Counted from the first letter of the stretch, positions 9,172-17,015 are shown. The stretch: 64,000 bases of DNA from Gillisia sp. Hel1_33_143 (GCF_900104765.1 NZ_LT629737.1:3100001-3164000), one strand, 5' to 3'. Program-made: numbers and translations. The notes: a model not told the origin generated them from the letters alone.

Positions 9172-11553
9172 ATGATCAAACATAATTTTAAAATAGCTTG
9201 GAGGAGTATCTGGAATGCCAAATCCTATACCATTATCAATATCTTAGGGCTTTCTGCAGGTTTGGCCAGTTTCATAATCGTTCTGTTGTATCTCAACTAT
9301 GAGTTGAGCTATGACTCGTGGTCTCCAGAACTTGAAAAAGTTTACCGTGTGGGGATGAAAGACAAGGGTGGTATCCAAAATAATACTCCTGCTCCACTGG
9401 CTTCATTTTTTGCAGAAAAATACCCGAAAATCGAAGCCGCTACTTCTATGCAGGGAGCTGGCGAGTATGAAGTTATTATAAGCACAGACGAAAAGCAAAT
9501 CTATCATAACGGGTTTGCCTCCGCAGATTCCCTTTTTCTAAAGGTGTTTCCTTACCATCTTATTCAGGGAGATAGAAATACTGCTTTAAATGCTCCAAAT
9601 TCCGTGATAATTAGCGAGGAATTAGCCGAAAAGCTTTTTGGCAGTACTAATCCCATGGGGCAAACAGTAAAGGTTTTTAATATGATGGAAGGAGTCGTGA
9701 CCGGTGTTATAAAACTTCCGGAAACACCTTCTCATCGCCCCATTCATTTGATTATGCGGGACCCCTATGAAAAACAGAATTTTTTCTGGAATAATTACTC
9801 CTTTGAAACTTATCTAAAAATAAATCAAACTATTTCTTCGGCTGAACTTGAAGAAGATCTTAATCGTATCTATTTTGAAGAACGTATCAAAAAAGATGAA
9901 GATTTAAACAAAGAATATAAGAATTCAGGCAATCGGACTTTACTTTTTACCGATGCAGTGCCAGATATTCAGAATTTTTCGAAGCATGGTAATAGTAATA
10001 TTAAAACTGTTTCTGTTCTTTTTATTCTAGCGATTTTGTTGTTGGTTATTGGAGCCATTAATTTCAGCAATCTTAGTATCGCAAAATCACTCGGTAAGAG
10101 CAGAGAAATTGGAGTCCGAAAAGTCTTAGGATCAGGCAACTGGAATTTATTCTGGCAATTTATGGCGGAAGCAATTTTGCAATGCGTTATAAGCCTGATC
10201 ATAGCTATGGGAATTGTTCTGCTAAGCTTACCCTATGTAAATAGCATATTCGGGCTTGAACTTAAATTAGGCGGTAATTTTGAGGTTCTTGGCCAGATTG
10301 GTTTATGTTTAGGTGCTATCATTCTCATATCAGGTCTTTTCCCTTCCATTCTTTTATCTAGGTTCAATCTTTTAAAAATTCTGAATGGAGGTACTTCTAA
10401 AGGAAATAAAGGCCTTGTTTTAAGAGACATATTGGTTATTTTTCAATTTATGGTCACCTCCTTTTTCATCATCGCCATTGTTGTTGTCAATAAACAACTA
10501 GATTATATTCAAAGTAAAGACAAAGGTTTTTCAGAAGAGCAGCTCGTGCGCATTGAAGCTATTCAGAATACCAGAGATACCAATTTTGAAACCGTAAAAG
10601 AACAATTGCTGGACATTCCAGGTGTGGAAGCAGTTGCCAAAACCACCAATGTTCCCGGAGATAAGTTCGCCGATTCCTCTACCGTAAATTTCAGTTTTAA
10701 TAGTGAAAAATACAGGATGAATTCGGTTAAAGTTAGCTCAGATTATTTCGAAACTCTTGAAACACCAATAGTTCATGGGAGGAACTTTGAATCTACCGGT
10801 CCAGACCAACATACCAAAACTGCGATCATCAACGAGACGGCAGCCGCTAGTCTTAATTCTGAAAACATACTTGGGGCAACAATATTTTATGCTGGTTGTG
10901 AAGAGGCACCGATGCAAATTGTGGGAATTGTGAAAGATTTTAATGTTTTGGGTTTTGAAAACAAAGTGCAACCTGCAGTTTTCAGTATTGGAAATGAAGC
11001 CTGCATGTTCCAGTCTGGCGGAGCGATCCTGGCCCGGTTAAATACTCAAAACCCAAAAGCCAGCATCGATAAAATTGCAAGTTTATGGAAGCAGGTAGAA
11101 CCTGGAACGCCATTGCGCTACTCATTTCTAGATGACAATTTTCAAAAATTGTTTTCCTCCTATTACAGGCTTCAAAAGGTCATTAGCTTCTTCGGAATCA
11201 TTGCTATAGTAATTTCTATTATGGGATTGTTTGCCCTAACCACCTTTATTTTAAAACAACGGGTAAAAGAAATAGGTGTTCGAAAAGTCCTGGGAGCGGA
11301 AATTACCAATATCGTGGCCCTGGTAAGTAAAGATTTTCTAATTCTAGTTTCCGTGGCAATTCTATTCTCAGTTCCAATTGGCTGGTATGCGATGAATAAA
11401 TGGCTGGAAAATTTCGCCTATAAAACAGAATTAAGCTGGTGGATCTTTATCGTTTCAGGAACCCTGGTTTTAACTATTGCCTTCCTTACAGTAAGCCTTA
11501 AAACCATTAGAACAGCCAGAAAAAATCCAGTTAAAAGTTTAAGAACCGACTAA
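9172..11553 (+). CDS. ABC transporter permease, duplicated FtsX/MacB_PCD type (copy 4 of 4)
   Basis: A 793-aa paralogue starting MIKHNFKIAWRSIWNAK, with FtsX loops REIGVRKVLGSGNWNL and KEIGVRKVLGAEITN and the tail PVKSLRTD. It lies 10 bp after copy 3 and 10 bp before the DUF2807 gene. Four permeases with two ATPases suggest heteromeric complexes, or two pumps that share the adaptor and channel. No substrate can be read from the sequence. Confidence 0.93.
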   Translation: MIKHNFKIAWRSIWNAKSYTIINILGLSAGLASFIIVLLYLNYELSYDSWSPELEKVYRVGMKDKGGIQNNTPAPLASFFAEKYPKIEAATSMQGAGEYEVIISTDEKQIYHNGFASADSLFLKVFPYHLIQGDRNTALNAPNSVIISEELAEKLFGSTNPMGQTVKVFNMMEGVVTGVIKLPETPSHRPIHLIMRDPYEKQNFFWNNYSFETYLKINQTISSAELEEDLNRIYFEERIKKDEDLNKEYKNSGNRTLLFTDAVPDIQNFSKHGNSNIKTVSVLFILAILLLVIGAINFSNLSIAKSLGKSREIGVRKVLGSGNWNLFWQFMAEAILQCVISLIIAMGIVLLSLPYVNSIFGLELKLGGNFEVLGQIGLCLGAIILISGLFPSILLSRFNLLKILNGGTSKGNKGLVLRDILVIFQFMVTSFFIIAIVVVNKQLDYIQSKDKGFSEEQLVRIEAIQNTRDTNFETVKEQLLDIPGVEAVAKTTNVPGDKFADSSTVNFSFNSEKYRMNSVKVSSDYFETLETPIVHGRNFESTGPDQHTKTAIINETAAASLNSENILGATIFYAGCEEAPMQIVGIVKDFNVLGFENKVQPAVFSIGNEACMFQSGGAILARLNTQNPKASIDKIASLWKQVEPGTPLRYSFLDDNFQKLFSSYYRLQKVISFFGIIAIVISIMGLFALTTFILKQRVKEIGVRKVLGAEITNIVALVSKDFLILVSVAILFSVPIGWYAMNKWLENFAYKTELSWWIFIVSGTLVLTIAFLTVSLKTIRTARKNPVKSLRTD

Positions 11554-11563
11554 AAGAATCATT

Positions 11564-12328
11564 ATGAAAAAATCAATCTTTAATCAAAACAAAATGCTAA
11601 TCACTTTAATAATAAGCCTTTTAAGCTTCGGTATATCTAATGCACAATCTGAAACCGTAGATGTTTCTAATTTTTCAGAAGTTACTATAAGTCCTTACAT
11701 CGAAGTAATTTTCAAGCAAGCCGATAACGAATCGGTGATTATTGAAAATTCTAAAGTCGACAGGGAAAAGATTCATATAGAAGTAGACGGCAAAGAACTT
11801 CATATTTACCTGGAAGACGCCAAGATTGTTTCCAAAGAAGAAGAGGTTAAAGTAAATGGGCGTGAAATGGATCGTTCTATTTATAACGGCACCGAGGTAC
11901 GTATCACGGTAAATTACAAAAACCTGGAAGCCGTAGAAATTCGTAGTGAAGAAGTGATAAATTTTGAAAATGCCATTAGCGTGGAAGATTTTGACCTAGA
12001 CATTTATGGCTCGCCAAAAGTATATTTTGAAAGTATCTCTGCAGAAGATTTAAAAATTGCCTTGTACGGGGAAAGCTATCTGGAGATCAAGGCTGGAAAA
12101 GTAGATTTTCAACGCTATCGCTGCTACGGAAAAAGTGAAGTTAATGCTGTTGAGCTGCTTTCTTCGGAAACTAAAATCGCGGCTTATGGCAACAATCATA
12201 TCGTGGTAAATGTTTCAGATAAATTGAAGGTTTCAGCTTTTGGCGAAGCCCGAATTCAGTATAAGGGTGATGCTAAAGTTAAAAGCGGACTCAAAATTGG
12301 CGAAACAGTAGTTCAAAAAATTAAATAA
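11564..12328 (+). CDS. Secreted DUF2807 (GIN-domain, adhesin-head-like) protein
   Basis: A 254-aa protein with a Sec signal peptide (hydrophobic stretch ending ISNAQ near residue 28). Repeated short beta-strand units of DUF2807 type follow (VDVSNFSEVTISPYIEV, later YGSPKVYFESI, YGKSEVNAVEL, FGEARIQYKG). Such domains form beta-solenoids found in the periplasm or on the surface of Bacteroidota; their function is poorly defined. Its place between permease and ATPase genes suggests an accessory role in the export system, or a cell-envelope stress protein that travels with it. Confidence 0.85.
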   Translation: MKKSIFNQNKMLITLIISLLSFGISNAQSETVDVSNFSEVTISPYIEVIFKQADNESVIIENSKVDREKIHIEVDGKELHIYLEDAKIVSKEEEVKVNGREMDRSIYNGTEVRITVNYKNLEAVEIRSEEVINFENAISVEDFDLDIYGSPKVYFESISAEDLKIALYGESYLEIKAGKVDFQRYRCYGKSEVNAVELLSSETKIAAYGNNHIVVNVSDKLKVSAFGEARIQYKGDAKVKSGLKIGETVVQKIK

Positions 12329-12339
12329 AAACATTACGA

Positions 12340-13005
12340 ATGCTAAAACTAAATCACATCTATAAATGGGTAAAATCTGGCGGAAAAAGAATTTTTCTGC
12401 TGAACGATCTAAGCCTGAATGTTGAACAGGGAGAATTTCTTTCCATCATGGGACCCTCAGGTTCCGGAAAATCAACATTGCTTAATATTATCGCTATGCT
12501 GGACGATTTTCAGGAAGGTGAATATTATTTTGAGGAAGAAGCCATTCATGAACTGAAGTCGAAAAAGCGGACCGAAATTTTTAACGAAAACATCGGTTTT
12601 ATTTTCCAGGCCTATCACTTGCTTGATGATCTCACGGTTTATGAAAATATCGAAACGCCACTCCTCTACAAAAAAGTAAAAAGCTCCGAAAGAAAAGCGC
12701 TTGTAGCAGATATTCTTGACCGGTTTAATATCGTAGGAAAAAAAGATCTTTTCCCACATCAATTAAGTGGCGGGCAACAGCAGTTGGTTGGCATTGCCCG
12801 TGCACTTATTATTAAACCGAAACTGATCCTGGCTGACGAACCTACGGGAAATCTCAACTCTAAACAGAGTGACGAAATCATGCAGCTTTTCCAGGATTTA
12901 AATAAGGAAGGCGTCACTATCATCCAGGCGACTCATTCTGAAAGCAACGCCGCATACGGCTCGCGAATCATCAACTTACTCGACGGAAGCGTAAAACATT
13001 CTTAA
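12340..13005 (+). CDS. ABC transporter ATP-binding protein, second copy
   Basis: A 221-aa MacB/LolD-type ATPase with Walker [10 protein letters not shown] (about 38-46), signature [14 protein letters not shown] and Walker [12 protein letters not shown], then the switch histidine in QATHSES. Compared with the first ATPase, the usual Arg after the signature Gln run is Leu and the Asp of the D-loop is Asn. These are mild deviations and the catalytic Glu is present, so it is probably active. It lies between the DUF2807 gene and the outer-membrane channel gene. Confidence 0.93.
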   Translation: MLKLNHIYKWVKSGGKRIFLLNDLSLNVEQGEFLSIMGPSGSGKSTLLNIIAMLDDFQEGEYYFEEEAIHELKSKKRTEIFNENIGFIFQAYHLLDDLTVYENIETPLLYKKVKSSERKALVADILDRFNIVGKKDLFPHQLSGGQQQLVGIARALIIKPKLILADEPTGNLNSKQSDEIMQLFQDLNKEGVTIIQATHSESNAAYGSRIINLLDGSVKHS

Positions 13006-13015
13006 AATCATCATT

Positions 13016-14434
13016 TTGAAAAAATTCATCATCATATTTTTATTTATCACTACCGGTTTAACCGCTCAGAATACTGAAAAACCAGGGCTTTCCCTGGAAG
13101 AATGCATTCAGCTGGCACGGGAAAATAACATCAATTTAAAGCGATCTGATCTTCAGGCTGATACCGAAAAACTGAATTTCCGCGGAACAAAATCCCAAGT
13201 TTTACCAGCTATTAATGGGAGTTATACGTATGCTATTAATAAAGGCCGAAGTATCGACCCATACAGCAACGACGTGATCGATCAGCAATTTAATTACAGT
13301 AATGCAGGTTTGGGATTAAGCATGCAGGTTTTTAACGGATTTGAGCTGCGGAACAGTATTCAGCGCGATCGCTATAATATGGAAGCGGCTAAGGCTGAAA
13401 AAGAGGCAGCAAAGCAACAGTTGATATTGGAGGTAACCTTAGCTTATTTCCAGGTTTTGAATAATCGCGATTTGCTTAATCTGGCAAAATTACGACTGGA
13501 AAGCACCAATCAGCAAACCAATCGCATCAAAACTCTGAACGATGAGGGAGAAGGCAATCCTGCCGATTATACCGATATTAAAGGTCAGCTGAACAATGAC
13601 CAGTCGGCAGTAATCGGTGCAAAAAATCAGCTTGTACAGTCTAAACTAAATCTTGCACAGCTTCTGAATATGGATACTGAAGTATACGTGGAAGAATTTC
13701 AGGCAATGCCCGAAATGAACAAATATGAACTGTCCGCTGAAGAGATCTATTCAGAATCACTTGAAAATCTGGATGTTTTTGATGGTCAACGTTTACGAAT
13801 AAATGCAGCGGAAGAAGATGTTGCGGTTGCCAGATCTTTATATTCCCCGGAGGTTTCGCTATTTGCCCAGTTAAATACCAATTACTCCAGCCTGGCAAGT
13901 TTACTCAATGAAACAGGAACCAAGGTTGTAGAAACTGGGCAATTTATAACTATTGATGGCACCAGTTACGCAGTACAAGGAAATCAAAGTCAGTTTTCCC
14001 AGCAGGATATTCCCTATTTAGATCAGTTAAACAACAACCTTAGTTCTGTGGCCGGGTTGAGCGTGAATATTCCAATTTTCAACGGTTTCCGGGCAAAGCG
14101 ACAAGTTTCTTTGAAAAAGATTCGGCTGGAAGATGCCCGGCTAGAATTAGAAAACACTAAAAATGACTATTTAAAGGCGATCAAACAGGCATATTATGAT
14201 ATGAATACCGCATATGAAAACTACTTTGTGCTTCAAGATCAGGTAGCTTCTTATGAGGAATCTTACCGCGTAAATGAAATTAGATTCGGTAATGGGGTTT
14301 CAAATTTGGTAGAATATATCATCGCAAAAAATAATCTGGATCGCTCCAGGGTTAATCTGGCAAATGCGAAATATGAATTTTTAATTAGGACAAAAATATT
14401 GGATTATTATAGAGGAACAGATTTTTCCATTTAA
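13016..14434 (+). CDS. TolC-family outer-membrane efflux protein
   Basis: A 472-aa protein with a signal peptide (MKKFIIIFLFITTGLTAQ) and two OEP-type halves. Helical coiled-coil segments alternate with beta-barrel strands (LSLEECIQLARENN and, in the second half, LSVNIPIFNGFRAKRQ). It completes a tripartite exporter with the upstream adaptor, permeases and ATPases by forming the outer-membrane and periplasmic duct. The start codon is TTG, 10 bp after the ATPase stop; no ATG in a suitable position gives a signal peptide. This is the last gene of the operon, convergent with the dCas12f/sigma operon. Confidence 0.92.
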   Translation: MKKFIIIFLFITTGLTAQNTEKPGLSLEECIQLARENNINLKRSDLQADTEKLNFRGTKSQVLPAINGSYTYAINKGRSIDPYSNDVIDQQFNYSNAGLGLSMQVFNGFELRNSIQRDRYNMEAAKAEKEAAKQQLILEVTLAYFQVLNNRDLLNLAKLRLESTNQQTNRIKTLNDEGEGNPADYTDIKGQLNNDQSAVIGAKNQLVQSKLNLAQLLNMDTEVYVEEFQAMPEMNKYELSAEEIYSESLENLDVFDGQRLRINAAEEDVAVARSLYSPEVSLFAQLNTNYSSLASLLNETGTKVVETGQFITIDGTSYAVQGNQSQFSQQDIPYLDQLNNNLSSVAGLSVNIPIFNGFRAKRQVSLKKIRLEDARLELENTKNDYLKAIKQAYYDMNTAYENYFVLQDQVASYEESYRVNEIRFGNGVSNLVEYIIAKNNLDRSRVNLANAKYEFLIRTKILDYYRGTDFSI

Positions 14435-14584
14435 TGGTAGAATCAATCGCCTTGTGCATCCAAAAAATAATCCTCCGATAATAGACGAACTGCAGATTAT
14501 CATCTAATGACTCTGATCATAGCATCTATATGTCCCAAACTAACATCTACAAAATGGAGGTTCCTTAATAAACTTGCTTCAAAT

Positions 14585-14690
14585 TAAATCCTAACTTATT
14601 CTTAAATAAGTTTCACTCACGCGTTGTATGTGCTAAGCACACTTAGTGAGTGGGATATTCACCTCACCTTACGGGTGTACAAGCACCCTC
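14585..14690 (-). ncRNA. Candidate guide RNA (scaffold plus guide) for the dCas12f-like protein
   Basis: This lies directly 3' of the nuclease-dead Cas12f-like gene on the same strand. Read on the minus strand it contains four elements. First is hairpin gggtg/caccc (14688-14673). Second is a 7-bp stem CACTCAC/GTGAGTG (14652-14646 with 14620-14614) that encloses a small hairpin tgtgc/gcaca (14641-14629). Third is AAAC ending at 14610, like the 3' end of a CRISPR repeat or Cas12f/TnpB scaffold. Fourth is unstructured-origin sequence that could be the guide (20 nt TTATTTAAGAATAAGTTAGG, 14609-14590). A perfect 8-bp AT-rich inverted repeat (14593-14612) overlaps the proposed guide, which is odd. 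A weak promoter-like TAATTATC sits at 14698-14691. The structures are seen directly; the guide-RNA role and exact ends are inferred. Confidence 0.55.
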
Positions 14691-14703
14691 GATAATTAAT
14701 TCT

Positions 14704-15801
14704 TCAATCTACGATAAGTTCAATACCAGATTTTTCTGCTTTGTATTTAATTTTTGTCATGAGATCATAATAACTCCAGTTCCTAAGTACAAATGCTTCC
14801 TCTTTAGCTATTTCCAATTTTTCTTGTTGATTCAATAAAATAAGAGTTCCTGCCTTATTTTTTATACAGAAGTTGATTAGCTTTCTGCTATAAACATGCA
14901 GTCTATTATGAACATAATTACGTTCCTTATCACAAAATCTGGATAAAGCTTTGGTCTTTCTTATGCGACCTTTTCCCGATTTTGAATAGGTAACTCCTTC
15001 TCTGGTTCTTTTTTCAGCAACTTGTATAGCTAGTCTTCGGTAGAGAAATTCTTCCTTAGTTCCAATAGTGATTTTAGCGCTACCAATTTTCACGGCAATC
15101 GGATATTCTAGGGATAACGAAGCTTCGGCGATCACTTCTGGTTTAAGGACGTGTTCTTCTTTTTCAAATTCGAACACCGCTAACATAAAGATCTTACCAT
15201 CTTTTAATTGGATATGGGAAGTCCTTATTTTGATCTCTCCACTTGCAACCTGCTGCATTAATTTTCTCTTGTCGTAATAGTCTTTTCCTAAATAGGTTTT
15301 CATAGGAATGGAAAAGAATCGAAAGCAAAAAGCATTCTTTTGGGAATCGTATTTTAATCCGCACACTCCTTCCATATCAAATGGGAAGGCCATATCTCTC
15401 TTAAAGTTATTTATGGAACGTTCACCACACCAGTATTCCTGTCTGTTTTTCTTAAAAGAACTCAAAATGGTACTATTAAGGTTAGTTAGAATGTTTGTGG
15501 GAATTTCCCCTTTAAAGCGATCTGAAATCATTCGATAGGTGCAGTTGATCCGGGAGCGGTTTAGAATTCCCTGCTCATCTTTTTTTTGATCAACCAGTTT
15601 ATACTTGATTCCTTCGGTTAAATAAAAGAAGTCTTCAACCATCTCCTGAACATATAAATGAGAAACGATAAGGTTAGCTGCCCGATAACAACGGTTACGC
15701 CATAGATATAGCTTATCCATTGCCTCCTTTCGTTGTTCGCTAGTAGGCAGGTCGATAAGGAGTTGGATCTTTCGGGTCAATTTCATCGTATCTTTTGCCA
15801 T
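14704..15801 (-). CDS. Nuclease-dead Cas12f/TnpB-like RNA-guided DNA-binding protein (dCas12f-like)
   Basis: A 365-aa protein with TnpB/Cas12f features. The helical N-terminal half carries KLYLWRNRCYRAANLIVSH. A beta-barrel (WED-like) segment KIRTSHIQLKDGKIFMLAVF lies near residues 191-210. The RuvC-like C-terminus includes a basic helix (RFCDKERNYVHNRLHVYSRK) and the family tail YKAEKSGIELIVD. The first RuvC motif reads IAVKIGSAKITIG (235-247), with Lys where the catalytic Asp belongs. The second reads LILLNQ (320-325), with Leu in place of Glu. The protein stops where the zinc ribbon and third RuvC Asp would begin, so DNA cleavage is very unlikely. It starts 1 bp after the sigma-factor gene. 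No transposase or Cas1/Cas2 gene is present. The likely role is RNA-guided target binding that recruits the sigma factor and RNA polymerase. Confidence 0.8.
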   Translation of the reverse strand: MAKDTMKLTRKIQLLIDLPTSEQRKEAMDKLYLWRNRCYRAANLIVSHLYVQEMVEDFFYLTEGIKYKLVDQKKDEQGILNRSRINCTYRMISDRFKGEIPTNILTNLNSTILSSFKKNRQEYWCGERSINNFKRDMAFPFDMEGVCGLKYDSQKNAFCFRFFSIPMKTYLGKDYYDKRKLMQQVASGEIKIRTSHIQLKDGKIFMLAVFEFEKEEHVLKPEVIAEASLSLEYPIAVKIGSAKITIGTKEEFLYRRLAIQVAEKRTREGVTYSKSGKGRIRKTKALSRFCDKERNYVHNRLHVYSRKLINFCIKNKAGTLILLNQQEKLEIAKEEAFVLRNWSYYDLMTKIKYKAEKSGIELIVD

Positions 15802-15802
15802 C

Positions 15803-16588
15803 TCAAACTGGTTCTAATTCGTTTTCATTGATCTCCTGCATCAGCTTATAAGCCTGAATAAATGCTTTATGTACATCCTTTTGAGAAATATTAAGCTCAT
15901 TGGCAATAGAAGCAAAGGAATAGTTGTGTTTACAGCGAAGCTTTAAAACTTTTAGTTGTTCTGCAGTAACCTGAACTTTATCTTTTCTTTTTATAATAGA
16001 TTGCTGACTAACCTCTAGAACATTATTTTGGTTAATGATGTTTTTAAGATCTAGGATAGCTTTGTTTACCTCATTACGAGTCTCTGTAATACCTGTACCC
16101 ATTAGCTTAGCTATTATTTTATAGCGGAATTCATATTTTAAACAGAGTTCGATCAGTCGTTTTCTATCAGGTTGGAGTAGGGGCAATACCTGAATAATTT
16201 GATCAAAATCTCCCTGTTGACTCTCTTGGTCTTTCCAGTTTTGAGCATCATCTTTCGGATCATAGCCTGCTAAATAATCCTGATAGTTATCATAACTTTC
16301 TAAAGAATTTATTTTCTGAAAGAACTTACATTGAGGACTTGTATAATAGGAATAACATTCCCTTTTCATCACCATTCGTAGAAAGAAAAAGAGATGTTTT
16401 TCAGACTCGATTTTATCGCGGTTCGCCCATAACTTTAAGAAGGTATCCTGTACTAAAGATTCTACTACAAAATCATCGTTGATGATTCTTTTTCCCACCC
16501 AATAGACCATCCGGCTATATCGGGCGTGAATATGCACTAGGGCTGACGAATCACCTTCTTTTAACTGTTCATAATTATTTTCCCGCAT
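15803..16588 (-). CDS. Atypical ECF RNA polymerase sigma factor with extra C-terminal HTH
   Basis: A 261-aa sigma-70-family protein of ECF type. Region 2 spans about residues 15-85 (VESLVQDTFLKLW, then LFFFLRMVMKRE). Region 4 spans about 128-185 (LPLLQPDRKRLIELCLKY, then TRNEVNKAILDLKNI). A further helix-turn-helix-like segment lies at about 208-250 (LRCKHNYSFASIANELNIS), beyond the usual end of ECF factors of about 190 aa. No anti-sigma factor or SusC/TonB receptor gene is adjacent. The gene is translationally coupled to the dCas12f-like gene (stop and start separated by one base), implying equimolar expression and a shared complex. Direct recruitment to guide-RNA-specified sites is inferred from this pairing and known dCas12f-sigmaE systems. 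Confidence 0.85.
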   Translation of the reverse strand: MRENNYEQLKEGDSSALVHIHARYSRMVYWVGKRIINDDFVVESLVQDTFLKLWANRDKIESEKHLFFFLRMVMKRECYSYYTSPQCKFFQKINSLESYDNYQDYLAGYDPKDDAQNWKDQESQQGDFDQIIQVLPLLQPDRKRLIELCLKYEFRYKIIAKLMGTGITETRNEVNKAILDLKNIINQNNVLEVSQQSIIKRKDKVQVTAEQLKVLKLRCKHNYSFASIANELNISQKDVHKAFIQAYKLMQEINENELEPV

Positions 16589-16633
16589 AATAGAACTCTT
16601 TTAAATTATGACATAATCATTAAAATTTAATTA

Positions 16634-16651
16634 CACAGGTTTTCACCTGCG
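16634..16651 (-). promoter_or_regulatory. Leader hairpin with GAAA tetraloop upstream of the sigma gene
   Basis: On the minus strand cgcaggt pairs with acctgtg around a GAAA loop (7 bp including one G-U pair), 46-63 nt before the sigma-factor ATG. A second possible stem, GCTATT with AATAGC, lies further upstream at about 16690-16730. Together with the structures at 16796-16906 this indicates a long structured leader. The function is unknown. Confidence 0.4.
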
Positions 16652-16795
16652 ATAACAGCATTATGTAGGGAATGAAGCTGTGGCTATTAAGACAAATCCA
16701 GTTATGGATATACCCAATAGCTATGCGAGTTCTAAAATTTTTTAAAAGAAGAAGCTTTGAAATTATGTTGAGAAGAAGTGCATCTTTCTATAAGT

Positions 16796-16906
16796 AAAAA
16801 GGCGTGAAACTCAACTTATCGACTTTTGGCACTGGTATACCTCGGAAACGATAAGAGAGTACTCACGCCCCGGGTCGTGAGCATCCATGCTTATCATCTC
16901 GTTTCC
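16796..16906 (-). ncRNA. Structured RNA with two alternative long hairpins and a terminator-like end
   Basis: Read on the minus strand, conformation B pairs GGAAAC and GATAAG (16906-16890) with CTTATC and GTTTCC (16855-16844), and encloses hairpin CTCACG/CGTGAG (16881-16862). Conformation A pairs GGCGTGA, CTC and CTTATCG (16869-16849) with CGATAAG, GAG and TCACGCC (16821-16801), about 17 bp in all, and is followed at once by TTTTT (16800-16796). A and B share sequence and exclude each other, as in an antiterminator/terminator pair. The shared 8-mer GCGTGAGT also occurs in the proposed guide-RNA scaffold at 14622-14615. It could be an attenuator leader for the sigma/dCas12f operon or an independent small RNA of about 110 nt. 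The pairings are seen; the roles are inferred. Confidence 0.55.
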
Positions 16907-16907
16907 T

Positions 16908-16939
16908 AAAAATTACCAGTTTCAAAGTCGAGATTCAAA
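16908..16939 (-). promoter_or_regulatory. Promoter-like element (TTTG-N20-TAATTTTT) for the structured RNA/sigma operon
   Basis: On the minus strand TTTG (16939-16936) is followed after 20 nt by TAATTTTT (16915-16908), close to the Bacteroidota consensus TTTG-N19-TAnnTTTG. Transcription would begin near 16902, exactly where the first arm of the structured RNA begins. This coincidence is the main support. Confidence 0.5.
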
Positions 16940-17015
16940 GCGAATGCTTCTAATATTTTACTTAAAGAAGTTTCGCAAATATAATATTATAATGCTAATA
17001 TATAAAAAATATCAA

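Noticed and set aside
14461-14525. Hairpin GATAAT/ATTATC as terminator of the tolC-like operon
   Set aside because: Only 6 bp with a 13-nt loop and no T-tract in the plus direction.
14704-15801. Active IS200/IS605-type TnpB transposon
   Set aside because: No TnpA transposase or element ends are present, the RuvC catalytic residues are replaced, the zinc ribbon is missing, and the gene is coupled to a sigma factor.
14435-16940. CRISPR array near the Cas12f-like gene
   Set aside because: No repeat-spacer series is present. Only a single repeat-like stem is seen downstream, and no cas adaptation genes.
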